A stretch of 64,000 bases of DNA from Haliscomenobacter hydrossis DSM 1100 (GCF_000212735.1 NC_015510.1:5271001-5335000), one strand, 5' to 3'; positions 50,279 through 60,188 are shown, counted from the first letter of the stretch. Notes: generated from the sequence alone by a model not told the origin. Translations and numbers: made by a program.

Positions 50279-51772
50279 ATGAAACCCATTCTCGCCTTGT
50301 TGCTGATGGCGGGCCTTGCGCCTGCCCTAATGGCCCAACAGTTTACCCAACTGAAAAATTCTCCACTGACGACCAAACCCGGCGACAGCCGCAGCATCAA
50401 TCTGGTTGACCTCAATGGCGACGGCCTGGACGACGTGTTTGTGTCCAAAGGATTAAAAGGAGGCCAAAACAACGACCTGTTTTTCAACCTCGGCAAAGGC
50501 AATTTCCAAGCCATTACCACCGATTCTATTGCCCTGGACATGAGCCCTTCCGACGGAGCCACTTTTGCCGATACCGACAACGATGGCGACCTCGATGCTT
50601 ATGTAACCACCTGGTACCGCCGCCCCAACCTGTTTTACCTCAACGATGGCAAAGGTGGTTTCACGCACATTCCCAAGGGCATTACGGGCAGTATGGGCAC
50701 CTATTCCGAAACAGCAGCTTTTGGCGATTACGACAACGATGGCCTGGTGGACATTTACATCTCCAACAGCGCGGGCGACAAACGCAACTTGTTGTACCGC
50801 AACAAGGGCAACAATGATTTTGAGCGGGTGAGTATCGACTGGCTGAATGAAGCCCTCCCCAGTCGCTCCGCCAATTGGGCGGATTTTGACAACGATGGGG
50901 ATCTGGATCTGTTTGTAGCCAATGAAGAGGCGCAACCCAACAGCCTGTTCCGCAATATGGGCAAAGGCAATTTTGAAAAAATTATTACTGATCCCGTGGC
51001 AAAAGATACCTTCAGCTCCATCACTGCGAGTTGGGGTGATGTGAACAACGATGGCTTTTTGGACCTGTTTGTAGGCAACGCTGGGTACATGAAAGCCCAG
51101 AACAACCAACTTTTTCTCAATACAGGCAAAGGTGGATTCACTTTAGCACCGAGTGGCCCGCTCAATACGGATGGCGGGTGCAGCTTCGGCAGCGCTTTTG
51201 CGGATTACGACAACGATGGCGACCTCGACTTGTTTGTGAGCAATGGCTACTGCACGGGTGAGATTATCAATTTTTTGTACCGCAATCGTGGCGACGGCAC
51301 TTTTGAACGCGACCTGAGCAGTTTGCCCAATTACCAAACGCCCTGCTCATTTGGCACTGCCTGGGGGGATTTGAACAACGACGGTTTTTTGGATTTGATG
51401 GTCTCCACCTGTAAAAATGGCGAAAAAGACCCCGAACCCAACAACCTGGTGTTTATGAACAATGGCAATGCCAACCATTGGCTGAAAATTCGACTGCAGG
51501 GCGTGGCTTCCAATCGTGCGGCCATTGGGGCGAAAATTCGGGTAAAAACCAAAATCAATGGCAAGTCAGTTTGGCAAATGCGCGAACTATCGGCACAAAC
51601 CGGTTATGCCGGGCAGAGTAGTTTGACCACTCATTTTGGTCTGGGCACGGCCCAACGCATTGATGAGCTGATCGTGGAATGGCCGAGTGGGGCAAAACAA
51701 AAGTTCTCCAAAATCAAATCGGGGCGAACGTATCAATTGCTGGAGAATGGGAAGCTTGTTCCCAGCAATTGA
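50279..51772 (+). CDS. FG-GAP/VCBS repeat protein with UnbV-ASPIC domain (CRTAC1-like)
   Basis: 497 residues, signal peptide ending LMAQ. Six or so VCBS repeats, each with a calcium-binding DxNxDGxxD loop (DLNGDGLDD, DTDNDGDLD, DYDNDGLVD, DFDNDGDLD, DVNNDGFLD, DYDNDGDLD, DLNNDGFLD) form a beta-propeller. The C-terminal ASPIC/UnbV domain contains GAKIRVKTKING and VEWPSGAKQKF. Secreted calcium-binding protein of CRTAC1 type; in Bacteroidota often outer-surface. Function unknown. Confidence 0.9.
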   Translation: MKPILALLLMAGLAPALMAQQFTQLKNSPLTTKPGDSRSINLVDLNGDGLDDVFVSKGLKGGQNNDLFFNLGKGNFQAITTDSIALDMSPSDGATFADTDNDGDLDAYVTTWYRRPNLFYLNDGKGGFTHIPKGITGSMGTYSETAAFGDYDNDGLVDIYISNSAGDKRNLLYRNKGNNDFERVSIDWLNEALPSRSANWADFDNDGDLDLFVANEEAQPNSLFRNMGKGNFEKIITDPVAKDTFSSITASWGDVNNDGFLDLFVGNAGYMKAQNNQLFLNTGKGGFTLAPSGPLNTDGGCSFGSAFADYDNDGDLDLFVSNGYCTGEIINFLYRNRGDGTFERDLSSLPNYQTPCSFGTAWGDLNNDGFLDLMVSTCKNGEKDPEPNNLVFMNNGNANHWLKIRLQGVASNRAAIGAKIRVKTKINGKSVWQMRELSAQTGYAGQSSLTTHFGLGTAQRIDELIVEWPSGAKQKFSKIKSGRTYQLLENGKLVPSN

Positions 51773-51824
51773 TTAACTTCAACACCTGCGCCGTCACATT
51801 TTGTTAGGGCAGCTTCGCTGCTTA

Positions 51825-51963
51825 TTTTTTACCACGACGAAACGACGGCACGACGAAACGACGTTAGCTGCCGCTACAACACGACGCATGGCGTCGTGTC
51901 CAATGAGCGCGTAGCGCGCAGAAACGTCGCGACGTCGTGCCGTCGTTTCGTCGTGGTAAAAAA
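51825..51963. repeat. CACGACGAAACGACGG-type long palindrome
   Basis: Arms 51825-51855 and 51933-51963 are a perfect 31-bp inverted match; the left array is two 16-bp CACGACGAAACGACGG units. The 77-nt interior carries ACGACGC-ATG-GCGTCGT (7-bp stem) and CGCG-TAG-CGCG hairpins. A small GCAGC-TTC-GCTGC hairpin sits just outside at 51809-51821. Confidence 0.9.
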
Positions 51964-52006
51964 CGATTTGGCGCAGCCGAATCAAAAAAAATCGTCGAGT
52001 TTAATT

Positions 52007-52909
52007 TTATTTCAAACTCCGCAGCGCCTCTTCCAAATTCGGGTGTTCAAAATCAAAACCCTCCCGTTGGATTTTTGCGGAAGAAGCCCTTACCCCGGTC
52101 AAAATGGCATCCGCCAACTCGCCCAATACCGCCCGCAAAGCCAGGGCTGGTGCGGGCATCGAGATGGTGCGACGTGCAAATATTTTAGAGGCCGTTTTGA
52201 TCAGTTCCCGATTGCGTACGGGATGGGGCGCTACCGCATTGAAAAAACCGGTCATGTCCGCGTCTTGCAGAGCAAAAAGGAACATGCGGCACAAGTCGTC
52301 GATGTGGATCCAGGGATACCAGGTGTTGCCGGACCCAAAATAGGGGGCCAAACCAAATTTCATGGGTTGCGTCATTTTGGGCAAGGCACCGCCTTTGGTA
52401 GAAAGCACTATGCCAATACGCAAACCAACTACCCGCACCCCCGTCTCGATCAAGCTGCGGATGGAAGCCTCCCAGGCAATACAACTTTCGGATAAAAAGC
52501 CAGTGCCGGGAGGAGCATCTTCGCCGATCCATTGGTCACTGGGGTTGTCGCCATAATAGCCAACAGCTGCACTGGAAACAAAGGCTTTGGGAGGCTGGGG
52601 CATGGCCAGAATATGCCTTTTGAGCAATTGATTACTTTTGACCCGGCTGTTGATGATGAGCAGCTTACGGGCTTGGGTCCAGGGTTTGTCGGCAACTCCA
52701 GCACCAGCCAGGTTGATGATGTATTCTACCCCCTCCAGGGCCAAAGGGTCGAGGGTTCCTTTGTCAACATCCCAGGCAAAAGTGGGATAGGTCGCGTTGG
52801 GCTGAGCACTTCTACTGAGGTGCCGCACTTGAAACCCCTGTTCACTCAGCAGTTTACTAAGCTGTGTACCGATTAATCCAGTGCCGCCAGCAATCAAAAC
52901 TATACTCAT
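52007..52909 (-). CDS. TIGR01777 family NAD(P)-dependent epimerase
   Basis: 300 residues from ATG 52909 (ATG 52930 adds 7 residues). Rossmann motif VLIAGGTGLIGTQL at the start; SSAAVGYYGD and GFLSESCIAWEAS give the SDR-like active site where the canonical Tyr-x-x-x-Lys is replaced by the family's YYGD motif; DDLCRMFLFAL and NAVAPHPVRNREL match the TIGR01777 C-terminal domain. The reaction is not established for the family. Confidence 0.92.
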   Translation of the reverse strand: MSIVLIAGGTGLIGTQLSKLLSEQGFQVRHLSRSAQPNATYPTFAWDVDKGTLDPLALEGVEYIINLAGAGVADKPWTQARKLLIINSRVKSNQLLKRHILAMPQPPKAFVSSAAVGYYGDNPSDQWIGEDAPPGTGFLSESCIAWEASIRSLIETGVRVVGLRIGIVLSTKGGALPKMTQPMKFGLAPYFGSGNTWYPWIHIDDLCRMFLFALQDADMTGFFNAVAPHPVRNRELIKTASKIFARRTISMPAPALALRAVLGELADAILTGVRASSAKIQREGFDFEHPNLEEALRSLK

Positions 52910-53055
52910 CATGAATGGTTTTATAAACAAAATACAAGGTCAATTTCGGGATAATTTTTGTTACCAATGTATAATGTTTATTTTTGAGCAATAAACACCA
53001 GATTTAATCAGTCGTTCATTGGTGTGATAAATAGTTAAACCTTTAATCCAACGTA

Positions 53056-54804
53056 ATGCGTTACATGAACATCTCCCAAACCGTTCTAATCAGCCTGAGC
53101 GTTTTTTTCAGCTCTTGTATACGAGATTCAAAAGACAAATTGCCCGATGTAGATTTTAAGCGGACCGATAATACGGTGGTCGTGCGGATGGAAAGTGATG
53201 CCGATCGCTTGAACACGCTGCTTACCCAAAGCCAGTACGGCCGGATGCCTTCAGATTTGGCGCAGCTCAATTTGATGACTTACAACGATTCCCTCGAATT
53301 GATTCCCTATATGGTCAAGGGTCAACCAGAAATCAAAGACCTGCCCAACAACGCAGTGAGTTATACCTTCGAGATGCTGGATGAAGCAGTATGGGACGAC
53401 GGCAAACCCGTAACCGGACATGATTATTTGTTTACCTTAAAAACCATCCTCAACCCCAAAATTGAAGGAGTGTTGGGTCCTTTTGTGGAGGAAATCAAGG
53501 ATGTACAAGTTGACGCGAAAAATCCCAAGCGCTTTACCGTGGTGATGAGCCCCAAAACAATTTATTCGCTGGATTACGCCACAAACTCGTTTTCAGTGAT
53601 ACCCCAGCACATCATGGATCCCAAGGGTTTGATGAAAAGTATTCCACTGGCCGATTTGATCGATCCGGCCAAAGCTGAGGCGCTGGCGAGCAATCCCAAG
53701 ATTGTTGAATATGCTGAATTGTTCAGTTCCCCAGCGTATTCCAACGACCCCAAATACCTCGTGGGTTGTGGTCCTTACCGCATTGAATCCTGGACTCCCG
53801 GCGAAAAAATTGTGGTGAAAAAGAAAAAAGATTGGTGGGGGGATAAATTGGCCCAAACCAACCCGCTGTTGACGGCTTACCCGGACGAGATTATCTTTAA
53901 AGTGATCATCGATCCGGCTGCGACGACGGCGGCATTGAAAAATGAAGAAATTGATGTCACCAACCGAATTAACCCGGAGGATTTTTTAGCGCTGCAAAAA
54001 AACAAAGCAGTATCGGATCGTTATGCTTTTCACAATCCAGCCACGATGGCTTATTACTGCATTCCGGTCAATGCCCGCAACCCAAAACTGGCCGACAAAA
54101 GAGTACGCCAAGCGCTGGCTTACGCGATTGATGTGGATGAAATCATCAACGAAATTTACCTGGGCTTCGCCGAAAGAATTGCCAGCCCGGTTTCCCTAAC
54201 CTCTCCCGATTACAACAAGAAGCTCAAACCCATTCCATTTGACATCAACAAATCCAAGGCATTGTTGGCAGAAGCAGGTTGGAAAGACAGCAACAGCAAT
54301 GGCATTGTGGATAAGGTGATCAATGGTAAAAGCACCGAACTGAGTTTGAATTTCCTTTACGCTGCAGGTAAAGAAACCTCACAACAATTGGCTTTATTGA
54401 TTCAAGACAATGCCAAAAAAGCGGGCATCGACATCAAAATTCAAGCCATGGATGGCCGGGAAGCAATTGGACGTTGGGCGACTCATGATTTTGAGCTATT
54501 GAGTGCTGGCCGGGGCATTGCCCCCATTTGGTCGCCCGAACAGAATTGGCGTACCGATGCCGACAACCGCAGTGGCTTTGGCAATGCCGAAACCGATGCC
54601 TTGATCGATAAAATTCCCCTCACGTTTGACCCCAAAAAACGCCGGGAAATGTACCATCGACTGCAAGAAATCATCTTTGACGAGCAAGTCGAAATCTTCT
54701 TATTTGCCCCCAAGGATTGTATCGCCATCCACAAACGTTTCTCGGCGGAGCCAGTTTCCAATTCGCCGGGGTATGCTCCCTCGGAGTTTAAGCTGAAAAA
54801 GTAA
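53056..54804 (+). CDS. Peptide-type ABC transporter substrate-binding lipoprotein
   Basis: 582 residues, lipobox FFSSCIRDS. SBP_bac_5 layout: SYTFEMLDEAVWDDGKPVTGHDYLFTL, GCGPYRIESWTPGEKIVVKKKKDWWG, RVRQALAYAIDVDEIINEIYLGFA and PLTFDPKKRREMYHRLQEIIFDEQVEIFLF. It captures oligopeptides or related solutes for the two permeases that follow. It may start at ATG 53065 instead. A palindrome starts 3 bases after its stop. Confidence 0.92.
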   Translation: MRYMNISQTVLISLSVFFSSCIRDSKDKLPDVDFKRTDNTVVVRMESDADRLNTLLTQSQYGRMPSDLAQLNLMTYNDSLELIPYMVKGQPEIKDLPNNAVSYTFEMLDEAVWDDGKPVTGHDYLFTLKTILNPKIEGVLGPFVEEIKDVQVDAKNPKRFTVVMSPKTIYSLDYATNSFSVIPQHIMDPKGLMKSIPLADLIDPAKAEALASNPKIVEYAELFSSPAYSNDPKYLVGCGPYRIESWTPGEKIVVKKKKDWWGDKLAQTNPLLTAYPDEIIFKVIIDPAATTAALKNEEIDVTNRINPEDFLALQKNKAVSDRYAFHNPATMAYYCIPVNARNPKLADKRVRQALAYAIDVDEIINEIYLGFAERIASPVSLTSPDYNKKLKPIPFDINKSKALLAEAGWKDSNSNGIVDKVINGKSTELSLNFLYAAGKETSQQLALLIQDNAKKAGIDIKIQAMDGREAIGRWATHDFELLSAGRGIAPIWSPEQNWRTDADNRSGFGNAETDALIDKIPLTFDPKKRREMYHRLQEIIFDEQVEIFLFAPKDCIAIHKRFSAEPVSNSPGYAPSEFKLKK

Positions 54805-54806
54805 TA

Positions 54807-54956
54807 GGGCTCGGGGTTCGAAGGTTCGTAGTTCGAGGGTTCCATCGGTCGCCGAGCGGAGCCGAGGTGCCCGATGGAACCCTCGAACCCCCGAACCCTC
54901 GAACCCTCGAACCCCCGAACCCTCGAACCCTCGAACCCCCGAACCCCCGAACCCTC
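54807..54956. repeat. Largest TTCGGGGG-type palindrome, between SBP and permease genes
   Basis: Inner arms CGAGGGTTCCATCGG (54834-54848) and CCGATGGAACCCTCG (54871-54885) pair perfectly over 15 bp around a 22-nt centre containing GAGCGGAGCCGAGG. The right array runs on for a further 70 bases of CGAACCCCCGAACCCT units. It starts 3 bases after a stop and ends 12 before the next start. Confidence 0.92.
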
Positions 54957-54968
54957 AATCCCTCTCCC

Positions 54969-56408
54969 ATGCTTCGCTACTTTCTCAATCGTATCCTTTT
55001 GCTTGCCCCAACACTCCTGGTTGCACTGGTGTTGACCTTTGGGTTGAGTCGATTGGTACCCGGCGATCCCGTGGAGCAGGCGAATGAAGATGACCTCGAA
55101 AAATCTACCCAAAAGGAAGCGGAATTGCTGCGGATGTATCGGCGCAAGTCGGCTCGGATGGGGTTGGACAAACCCGTATTTTACTTCAGCATTCAGCCCG
55201 CAGCCTATCCCGATACCTTGTATAAAATCCCCTTCCGCAATCGGCGGGAAATGCTCATTGCGCTGTTGCGGCAAAATGGCAACTGGCCAGCCGTAGAGCA
55301 GTATTTGGTAGAAATTGGCAACTTCAAAACTGGTTTGCAAAAGTTACCCGATTCCCTCCGTTCGGAAGCGCGCAGCAACCTGGCCCAAGAGATCAACGAC
55401 CTACAATTCACTGCGGACTTCTCGGTTGCGCAGGCTCAATTGCAGACGATGGGTGGATTGGTGCAAAAAGATCCAGACTTACAACAAGGAATGGGCGGTG
55501 CTTACACTCAACTGCTGGAATCATTCCAATACTTACAAGCCCATCCACAAAAAGTGAAATTGTATCTCCCGGCCTTCAAGTGGCATGGTTTTGACAATCA
55601 ATTTCAGGACCTTTTGTCTGGCTACCTGCGGGGGGACTTGGGTTTGTCGTACAATGACGGTAAACCAGTGAATGCAAAAATCGGACGAGCGTTGGTCTGG
55701 ACGGTCTTGCTCAATGTTTTTGCCTTACCCATCGCTTATTTTTTGGCCATCTTTTTTGGGGTACGCATGGCCGTGGGCAAAGGAGGGCGTTTTGATCGCC
55801 GGATGAACAATGTCCTTTTTGGCTTGTACGCCTTGCCTGCATTTTGGGTAGCATTGGTGCTTTTGGTCGTTTTTTCAAATCCCGATTGGGGCATGAATTT
55901 CATCAGCATTACCGGGATGATGGATTTGGATAAAAACTCGTCCTGGGGCGAATGGATCAGGGTAGGGGCGCGGCAGTTGATTGTGCCGATCATTTGCCTG
56001 ATTTATCCGGCCATGACGGTATTGGCCCGCCAGATGCGCAGTTCGATGATTGTAGCCTTGAACCAGGACTTCGTGCGCACCGCCCGAGCCAAGGGTTTGA
56101 CGGAAAAAGAAGTCATTTGGAAACACGCTTTCCCCAACGCAGCTTTTCCGCTGATCGCCTATTTTGGTTCGCTCTTGCCGGAGATGGTGACGGGTTCAAT
56201 TTTACTGGAGAATATTTTCAACGTCCCCGGTATGGGACGTTTGTTGATTTATGGGATGGGTACCCAGGATTGGCCAATCGTTTTTGGCATCATGATTTTG
56301 GGGACACTCTTGAGCATCATCGGACTGTTGTTTGCCGATTTGGCCTACGCCTGGCTCGATCCACGGGTACGTTTTGGTGCTGAATCCAATCCAATTGCAC
56401 AAGTATGA
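54969..56408 (+). CDS. DppB/OppB-type ABC permease with large extracytoplasmic insertion
   Basis: 479 residues from ATG 54969. An in-frame ATG at 54867 lies inside the palindrome and would add 34 repeat-encoded residues (NPRTLEP units), so I reject it. One membrane helix (FLNRILLLAPTLLVALVLTFGLSRLVPGDP) is followed by about 200 extracytoplasmic residues, then the conserved permease core ending EKEVIWKHAFPNAAFPLIAYFG (EAA-type loop), a helix series and LADLAYAWLDPRVRFG. It forms the peptide importer with the next permease. The insertion is much longer than in E. coli DppB. Stop overlaps the next start (ATGA). Confidence 0.92.
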   Translation: MLRYFLNRILLLAPTLLVALVLTFGLSRLVPGDPVEQANEDDLEKSTQKEAELLRMYRRKSARMGLDKPVFYFSIQPAAYPDTLYKIPFRNRREMLIALLRQNGNWPAVEQYLVEIGNFKTGLQKLPDSLRSEARSNLAQEINDLQFTADFSVAQAQLQTMGGLVQKDPDLQQGMGGAYTQLLESFQYLQAHPQKVKLYLPAFKWHGFDNQFQDLLSGYLRGDLGLSYNDGKPVNAKIGRALVWTVLLNVFALPIAYFLAIFFGVRMAVGKGGRFDRRMNNVLFGLYALPAFWVALVLLVVFSNPDWGMNFISITGMMDLDKNSSWGEWIRVGARQLIVPIICLIYPAMTVLARQMRSSMIVALNQDFVRTARAKGLTEKEVIWKHAFPNAAFPLIAYFGSLLPEMVTGSILLENIFNVPGMGRLLIYGMGTQDWPIVFGIMILGTLLSIIGLLFADLAYAWLDPRVRFGAESNPIAQV

Positions 56409-57664
56409 GCAAAAAACAAGTTAACGCAGGTTATTGGGCCAATGTTTGGCAACGCTTCCGCAGCCGTCCTGCGGGTCGTTTGGCCCTGCGCAGCTTGAGC
56501 GTTTTTGTCCTGGTGGCTTTTTTGGCCCCTTTTGTTGCCAATGAAAGACCTGTTTACGCAAAAATGGAAGGACGTACTTATTTTCCTTTGTTTCAAGGCG
56601 TGTTGGTTGATTTGGGTTGGCGTTCCTGGGACGCCAGATTGCTTCCGGCTGAAGATTGGCTGGACAAAACTTACGACAAAGTATGGTACACCCTCATCCC
56701 TTATTCCCCTGCTTCCATCGACCACCGCAACCTTAATGCCCGTGGGCCATTTGAACGGCAGCGCGTAGAATCTTTACGTTTTCGGCATTGGCTAGGCACC
56801 GATAAAACGGGGCGCGATGTGGCCGCCGGAATGCTCCACGGCACCCGCATGGCCCTGTGGGTCGGTTTGGTCGCCATTGGGGTGGCCTTGTTTTTTGGTC
56901 TTTCTTTGGGCGGCTTGGCGGGATACTTTGGTGATCAGGGCTTGGTGATCCGCAAATCTACGCTGGCGATTTGGGCACTATTTGCACCTTTGAGTCTTTT
57001 TTATGTAGTTTATTTGCCAGGCTTGTCCAGTGAACCCAGCTGGCAAACTCAGGTTTTGATACTATTGGTATACTTGATCACGCCGCTGATTTTGGCGATG
57101 CTGCTGAGCCGGATTTTTAGCCGATTTTTGCCAAAACTAGGTCAAATTACCCTGCCTTTAGACACCCTGTTGATGCGCTTGCTCGAAGTTGTGGACGCCA
57201 TACCGGCCACCATTCTGGTGTTGGCCTTGATTGCGACCATGGAACAGCCCGATACCACTTACATAATGGTGGTGGTGGGGGTGGTGGGTAGCGCATCAGT
57301 GGCGCGCTTTGTACGGGCCGAGTTTTTAAGGGTGCGCAAACAGACCTATATGGAAGCGGGGCGGGCCTTGGGTTTTGGCCATTTTCGGCTCATTTTTCGA
57401 CATGCTTTGCCTAATGCAGTTGGGCCGCTGCTGGTACTGCTTTCGTTCAGCATGGCGGGGGCCATTTTAACCGAATCCAGCTTGTCGCTGTTGGGAATTG
57501 GAGCAGCTGACAGGGTCACCTGGGGTTCCATTCTGGGGGGATTACGTGGTCAACACGAGATTGAATGGTGGCTGGCATTTTTCCCGGGGATGGCTATTTT
57601 TTGTACGGTACTGACCTTTAAATACTTGGGTGAGGGCTTGAGCGAGGCTTTGGGGGAAAAATAA
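56405..57664 (+). CDS. DppC/OppC-type ABC permease
   Basis: 419 residues, start overlapping the previous stop (ATGA). N-terminal helix and a periplasmic stretch ending HWLGTDKTGRDVAAGMLHGTRMAL, the usual DppC signature. Core: LLEVVDAIPATILVL, QTYMEAGRALGFGHFRLIFRHALPNAVGPLL (EAA loop), then ESSLSLLGIGAADRVTWGSILG. About 60 residues between helices (FGDQGLV to QVLILL) are extra relative to short DppC proteins. No ATPase genes follow, so the ATPases must be encoded elsewhere. Confidence 0.92.
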   Translation: MSKKQVNAGYWANVWQRFRSRPAGRLALRSLSVFVLVAFLAPFVANERPVYAKMEGRTYFPLFQGVLVDLGWRSWDARLLPAEDWLDKTYDKVWYTLIPYSPASIDHRNLNARGPFERQRVESLRFRHWLGTDKTGRDVAAGMLHGTRMALWVGLVAIGVALFFGLSLGGLAGYFGDQGLVIRKSTLAIWALFAPLSLFYVVYLPGLSSEPSWQTQVLILLVYLITPLILAMLLSRIFSRFLPKLGQITLPLDTLLMRLLEVVDAIPATILVLALIATMEQPDTTYIMVVVGVVGSASVARFVRAEFLRVRKQTYMEAGRALGFGHFRLIFRHALPNAVGPLLVLLSFSMAGAILTESSLSLLGIGAADRVTWGSILGGLRGQHEIEWWLAFFPGMAIFCTVLTFKYLGEGLSEALGEK

Positions 57665-57806
57665 TCCACATCTATAGACTTGTAAATAAATTGAACGTTT
57701 CCCCTCCTCAAGTGTAGATGAAAAAAATTATTCCGACATAGGGGTAATTTATTGGCCGTTGCATCTACTAATCAATTATTCATTATTACATCATCACCGG
57801 ACTGTT

Positions 57807-60188
57807 ATGAAACTTCTCGTCACCACAGGGAGCATGCTACTGCTGTGCCTATCCCTGACTGCCCAAGCCAACCTGAATGGCAAACTGCAAGATGAAAACC
57901 GCGCAGCCATTCCTTACGCCAATATACTCCTGTTGGAGTCCAACGATTCAAGTTTGATCAAAGCCGCCATTTCCAATGACGATGGCAGTTTTGAAATCAA
58001 AGACATCCCCACGGGTAAAAACTATCTGCTGAGGGTGGTGATGTTGGGTTTTACCGATCATTTCCAAAAAGTTACTGATTTTAAAGAAAACCTTACGCTG
58101 AATACCATTTCATTACATGCGGATGTAAAAACTTTAGCCACCGCGGAAGTCACTGCCCGGAAACCCTTTTTGGAGCAAAAAGCCGGAACCATGATCGTCA
58201 ATGTAGCCAACAGCATCACCGGAGCTAGCGGCAGTGCCCTGGATGTACTGCGCAAGGTGCCGGGCATGATCGTTGTCAATGACCGCATCAGTTTGGCTGG
58301 TCAGCAAGGCCTTTCCATCCTCATCGACGGGCGTCCGACGCAGTACATGGACATGCAAAGTCTGCTGAAAGACATGCCCTCCGCCAACATCGACCGCATT
58401 GAAGTGATCAGTCAGCCAGGGGCGCGTTTTGACGCACAAGGGACTGGAGCCGTACTCAACATCATCCTCAAACGCAACATGAAACTGGGGCTCAACGGCA
58501 CCGCTACCCTTGGGGCAGGCAAAGGCCGCTTCTGGAAATACCGGGGCTCGGGCACGCTCAATTTCCGCAATGAAAAATTCAACTTTACCAATTTGGTAGC
58601 CTTCAGTCACCGCAGTTGGTACCAGGGTTTGAGCCTGGATCGGGTGGTGGGTACTGAATTGTACCAGCAATACAATTTTCAACCCGGCTTGCCGTACTCA
58701 CTCAATGTCAAGTCGGGGGTAGATTATTATTTGGACAAAAACCAAACCCTTGGCTTGTCGGTAAACGCATTGGGAACTACCAATCAGTCTACCAATGAAA
58801 ATACCACCACCATTTTGACGGATTTGCAAAAAGCCCGCGAAGAACTCTTGACCACCAACAAAACCGAGCGCCGAACGGGCCTGATCAATGTGGATGCCTA
58901 CTACGAATTCAAACTCGATACCAGCGGACAAAAAATCAATGCCGATGTGAGTGTGAACCGCTATGGCCGCGATGTGAGCAATTTGCTGCAAACCACCTTG
59001 CGGATAGGAGAGGGGACTTACCCCAATCGCCGCCAGGAACAACCCGGAAATACGGAAATCGAAGCCTACCGCATCGATTATACCAAACCCTTTGGCAAAA
59101 AACTGAAAATCGAAACAGGGCTTAAATACAGCCACGCGGTAGTGGACAATGACCTGCAGGCCAATATCTTTAGCGACAACACCTGGGTGAATGACCCCAC
59201 GTTGAGCAACCACTTCATTTTTACAGAAAACATTTCGGCAGCTTATGTGTCCTCCAATTTTACGCTGGGTAAAGTGGAAGGTCAGGCGGGTTTGCGCTAT
59301 GAAAACTCCGTTTCTACGGGCTATTCGGTTACGGTAGACAGTACCCAGGAGCGCAGGATCTCCCGTTTGTTCCCCAGCCTGAGCCTTTCTGCGCCGCTGA
59401 CCGATAAGCTTGGATTGGCCCTGGCCTACAGCAACCGCATCAACCGCCCCGGTTACAGTTCGCTCAACCCTTTCGTTCGGTTCCTTGACCCCTATACCTA
59501 TGAAAAAGGCAATCCTTTCCTCCGCCCCGAAATTACCGATTCCTACAAAGTTTCTTTGACCTATGACAAACAGCCATTTTTCAACCTGGAGTACAGCCGC
59601 ACCAACAACGTGATTCAGTTGGTGACCCAACAAGATGAAAGCACCGGGGTGGGTTTTGGCATGGACGACAACCTGGCTACGTTTGAGCGCTACGGTGGTA
59701 GTTTGTTCTTTCCCCTGGAGTTTGTGAAAAAACTGTCGGGTTACGGCGGGGTGATGGTGTTTTACAACCGCTACGAATCGGAGGTGTTTGCTGAGCAATT
59801 CAACAAAGGCCGCTGGAATGTAACGGCCTTTTTGCAGGGCACTTATACCTTGCCCAAGGATTGGAAATTTGAAATTGGCGGCTGGTACAATGGCCCGGGT
59901 ATCGAAGGGATTCAGATTGCTGAACACTTGTACAGTGTGAGTTTGGGTGTCCAGAAAAAAATCTTGAAAGAGCGCGGCAACCTTAACCTGAGTATGGACG
60001 ACATCCTCTTCCGCTACTGGCATGGCCGCATCGATCACGCCAACTTTGAAGCCAACATCCGCTCGGAATGGGAAACCCAAATTGTCAATTTGACCTTCAC
60101 GTACAATTTTGGGAACCAGTACCTGAACAAGGCGGCACGGCGGAGAAGTGGCGCGTCGGAGGAGCAGGGTCGGGTGAATGAGAAGTAA
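57807..60188 (+). CDS. TonB-dependent receptor-like outer-membrane protein, CarboxypepD_reg plus OMP_b-brl_3
   Basis: 793 residues from ATG 57807 (57759 is upstream of the signal peptide). Signal peptide ending LTAQAN, CarboxypepD_reg-like domain (about 22-105, LNGKLQDENRAAIPYANILLLES), plug-like domain (about 115-235, GSALDVLRKVPGMIVVNDRISLAGQQGLSILIDGRP and SQPGARFDAQGTGAVLNI), then the OMP_b-brl_3 barrel with NRINRPGYSSLNPFVRF. Similar in plan to the receptor at 3548. Follows the ABC importer genes by 142 bases and may feed the same substrate, which is unproven. Confidence 0.87.
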   Translation: MKLLVTTGSMLLLCLSLTAQANLNGKLQDENRAAIPYANILLLESNDSSLIKAAISNDDGSFEIKDIPTGKNYLLRVVMLGFTDHFQKVTDFKENLTLNTISLHADVKTLATAEVTARKPFLEQKAGTMIVNVANSITGASGSALDVLRKVPGMIVVNDRISLAGQQGLSILIDGRPTQYMDMQSLLKDMPSANIDRIEVISQPGARFDAQGTGAVLNIILKRNMKLGLNGTATLGAGKGRFWKYRGSGTLNFRNEKFNFTNLVAFSHRSWYQGLSLDRVVGTELYQQYNFQPGLPYSLNVKSGVDYYLDKNQTLGLSVNALGTTNQSTNENTTTILTDLQKAREELLTTNKTERRTGLINVDAYYEFKLDTSGQKINADVSVNRYGRDVSNLLQTTLRIGEGTYPNRRQEQPGNTEIEAYRIDYTKPFGKKLKIETGLKYSHAVVDNDLQANIFSDNTWVNDPTLSNHFIFTENISAAYVSSNFTLGKVEGQAGLRYENSVSTGYSVTVDSTQERRISRLFPSLSLSAPLTDKLGLALAYSNRINRPGYSSLNPFVRFLDPYTYEKGNPFLRPEITDSYKVSLTYDKQPFFNLEYSRTNNVIQLVTQQDESTGVGFGMDDNLATFERYGGSLFFPLEFVKKLSGYGGVMVFYNRYESEVFAEQFNKGRWNVTAFLQGTYTLPKDWKFEIGGWYNGPGIEGIQIAEHLYSVSLGVQKKILKERGNLNLSMDDILFRYWHGRIDHANFEANIRSEWETQIVNLTFTYNFGNQYLNKAARRRSGASEEQGRVNEK

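Noticed and set aside
54807-54956. CRISPR array or minisatellite
   Set aside because: The units are about 8 bp with no spacers of constant length, and the block is symmetrical around a centre. There are no cas genes.
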